A DNA stretch of 64,000 nucleotides, taken from assembly GCF_018881965.1 (NCBI RefSeq), contig NZ_JACVPI010000001.1:750018-814017 (forward strand), read 5' to 3'. Positions within the stretch are counted from its first letter, which is position 1. The number at the start of each line of letters is the position of its first letter. Under the pieces are notes generated by a model. That model worked only from the letters and a program-made list of their open reading frames with translations, was not told the origin of the DNA and searched no databases. Shown in pieces: positions 63,410-64,000 of this stretch. Source of the DNA: Polynucleobacter sp. JS-Polo-80-F4 (GTDB lineage: Bacteria; Pseudomonadota; Gammaproteobacteria; Burkholderiales; Burkholderiaceae). A program made the translations under genes and the position numbers.

Positions 63410-64000
63410 ATGCAAACATTACACGCGTCGAACCCTATCACCCAAATTGATCGTGGAAGCCCCCACTACCCACCCCGTCTTTGGGATTTATATGACCCCC
63501 CAGCCTCGCTCTATATATATGGCGATATCGCCCTTCTAAAGATGCCGATGATTGCTATCGTAGGCTCTAGAAGCGCCAGCCCAGAAGGTTTGAAAAATGC
63601 CCGCCTGTTTGCGCGGGCACTCTCCAAAACAGGTGTGCTGGTCCTTTCTGGCCTCGCAAAAGGGGTTGATAGTGCTGCGCACCAGGCCACAATTGAGCTT
63701 GGCCCCAATCACCATACCGCAGCCATACTTGGGACAGGCATAGACGTTGTATACCCCCGTGAAAATATCGCCCTTTCCAGGGCCATTAGCCAGCAAGGCA
63801 TCTTAATATCGGAGCTTCCCCTGGGCGTGGGGCCAAAACCTTGGCACTTTCCGAGGCGGAATCGCATTATTGCTGCCCTAGCGGTAGGTGTGGTGGTGGT
63901 AGAAGCAGCAGAAAAGTCTGGCTCCTTAATTACTGCTCGCTTAGCCGCTGATCTCGGTAGGGAGGTATTTGCAGTTCCTGGGTCTATTCATAGCTTAAAT
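63410..64000 (+). CDS. dprA: DNA-processing protein DprA (partial, 3' end beyond window)
   Basis: 197 codons from ATG 63410 to the window edge with no stop. The Rossmann core is clear: MIAIVGSRSASPEGLKNARLFARALSK, quoted as IVGSRSASPEGLKNARLFA, then LVLSGLAKGVDSAAHQA, LGTGIDVVYPREN and RRNRIIAALAVGVVVVEAAEKSGSLITAR, quoted as RRNRIIAALAVGVVVVEA. DprA loads RecA on incoming ssDNA in natural transformation. It lacks the N-terminal SAM/HhH domain found in longer DprA proteins, as the start is just before the core. Confidence 0.93.
   Translation, partial: MQTLHASNPITQIDRGSPHYPPRLWDLYDPPASLYIYGDIALLKMPMIAIVGSRSASPEGLKNARLFARALSKTGVLVLSGLAKGVDSAAHQATIELGPNHHTAAILGTGIDVVYPRENIALSRAISQQGILISELPLGVGPKPWHFPRRNRIIAALAVGVVVVEAAEKSGSLITARLAADLGREVFAVPGSIHSLN

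Overview
The window is a chromosome segment of a freshwater betaproteobacterium, almost certainly Polynucleobacter or a close relative in the Burkholderiaceae. The evidence is the moderate GC content, the compact layout with many 1-20 bp gene spacings or overlaps, an S-adenosylhomocysteine (SAH) riboswitch before ahcY, a DksA that has lost most of its zinc cysteines, and the linked metX-metW, gatCAB, mreBCD-mrdAB and ntrYX blocks. Species is inferred from recalled gene content and order, not from a database search.

Positions 1-36,000 are mostly core. In order they hold a partial NAD(P)-dependent sugar-epimerase-like gene and a lytic transglycosylase; a one-carbon/methyl-cycle cluster (5-formyl-THF cyclo-ligase, metF, SAH riboswitch plus ahcY, metK); two lipid A acyltransferases with dapF; pyrE and xth; and a long minus-strand run (ampG-like, metW, metX, slmA, argB, dksA, a CobW GTPase, xerC, DUF484, gatB, gatA, gatC). 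The cell-shape operon mreB-mreC-mreD-mrdA-rodA, HU, an LpxO-like hydroxylase, carbonic anhydrase, a third LpxL-like acyltransferase, a phosphoesterase next to a Ser/Thr kinase fused to a Usp domain, dctA, a pseudouridine synthase and prfC follow. prfC has no ATG, GTG or TTG upstream of its P-loop and seems to start on AUU.

Positions 38,000-51,000 are accessory: small lipoproteins and membrane proteins, two DMT exporters, MOSC, GNAT, a histidine phosphatase, MipA, TauE/SafE, a Tat-exported patatin, a GntR-Bug unit divergent from an amidohydrolase across a palindromic operator, MAPEG, a haloacid dehalogenase, a peroxiredoxin and a tautomerase.

Positions 51,037-55,441 are the most unusual part. 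An intact tRNA-Phe(GAA) gene is followed, in its own direction, by three clear truncated copies and one decayed copy of its 3' end. Each clear copy keeps the CCA end, is followed by its own hairpin terminator, and carries a shared non-tRNA arm of about 20 bp. Between copies lie one- or two-gene cassettes: a GNAT acetyltransferase; an exported alpha/beta hydrolase; a Fur-box-controlled porin with a Spy/CpxP-like protein; and a TPR protein. No integrase is present. I read this as serial insertion of small non-autonomous cassettes at tRNA-Phe.

From 56,085 to the end the genome returns to core genes: ntrX-like regulator, ntrY kinase, DUF4390, rsmB, htpX, fmt and def on the minus strand, divergent from a partial dprA. 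No gene-free stretch exceeds 300 bases. No rRNA, CRISPR array, insertion sequence or replication origin was seen.
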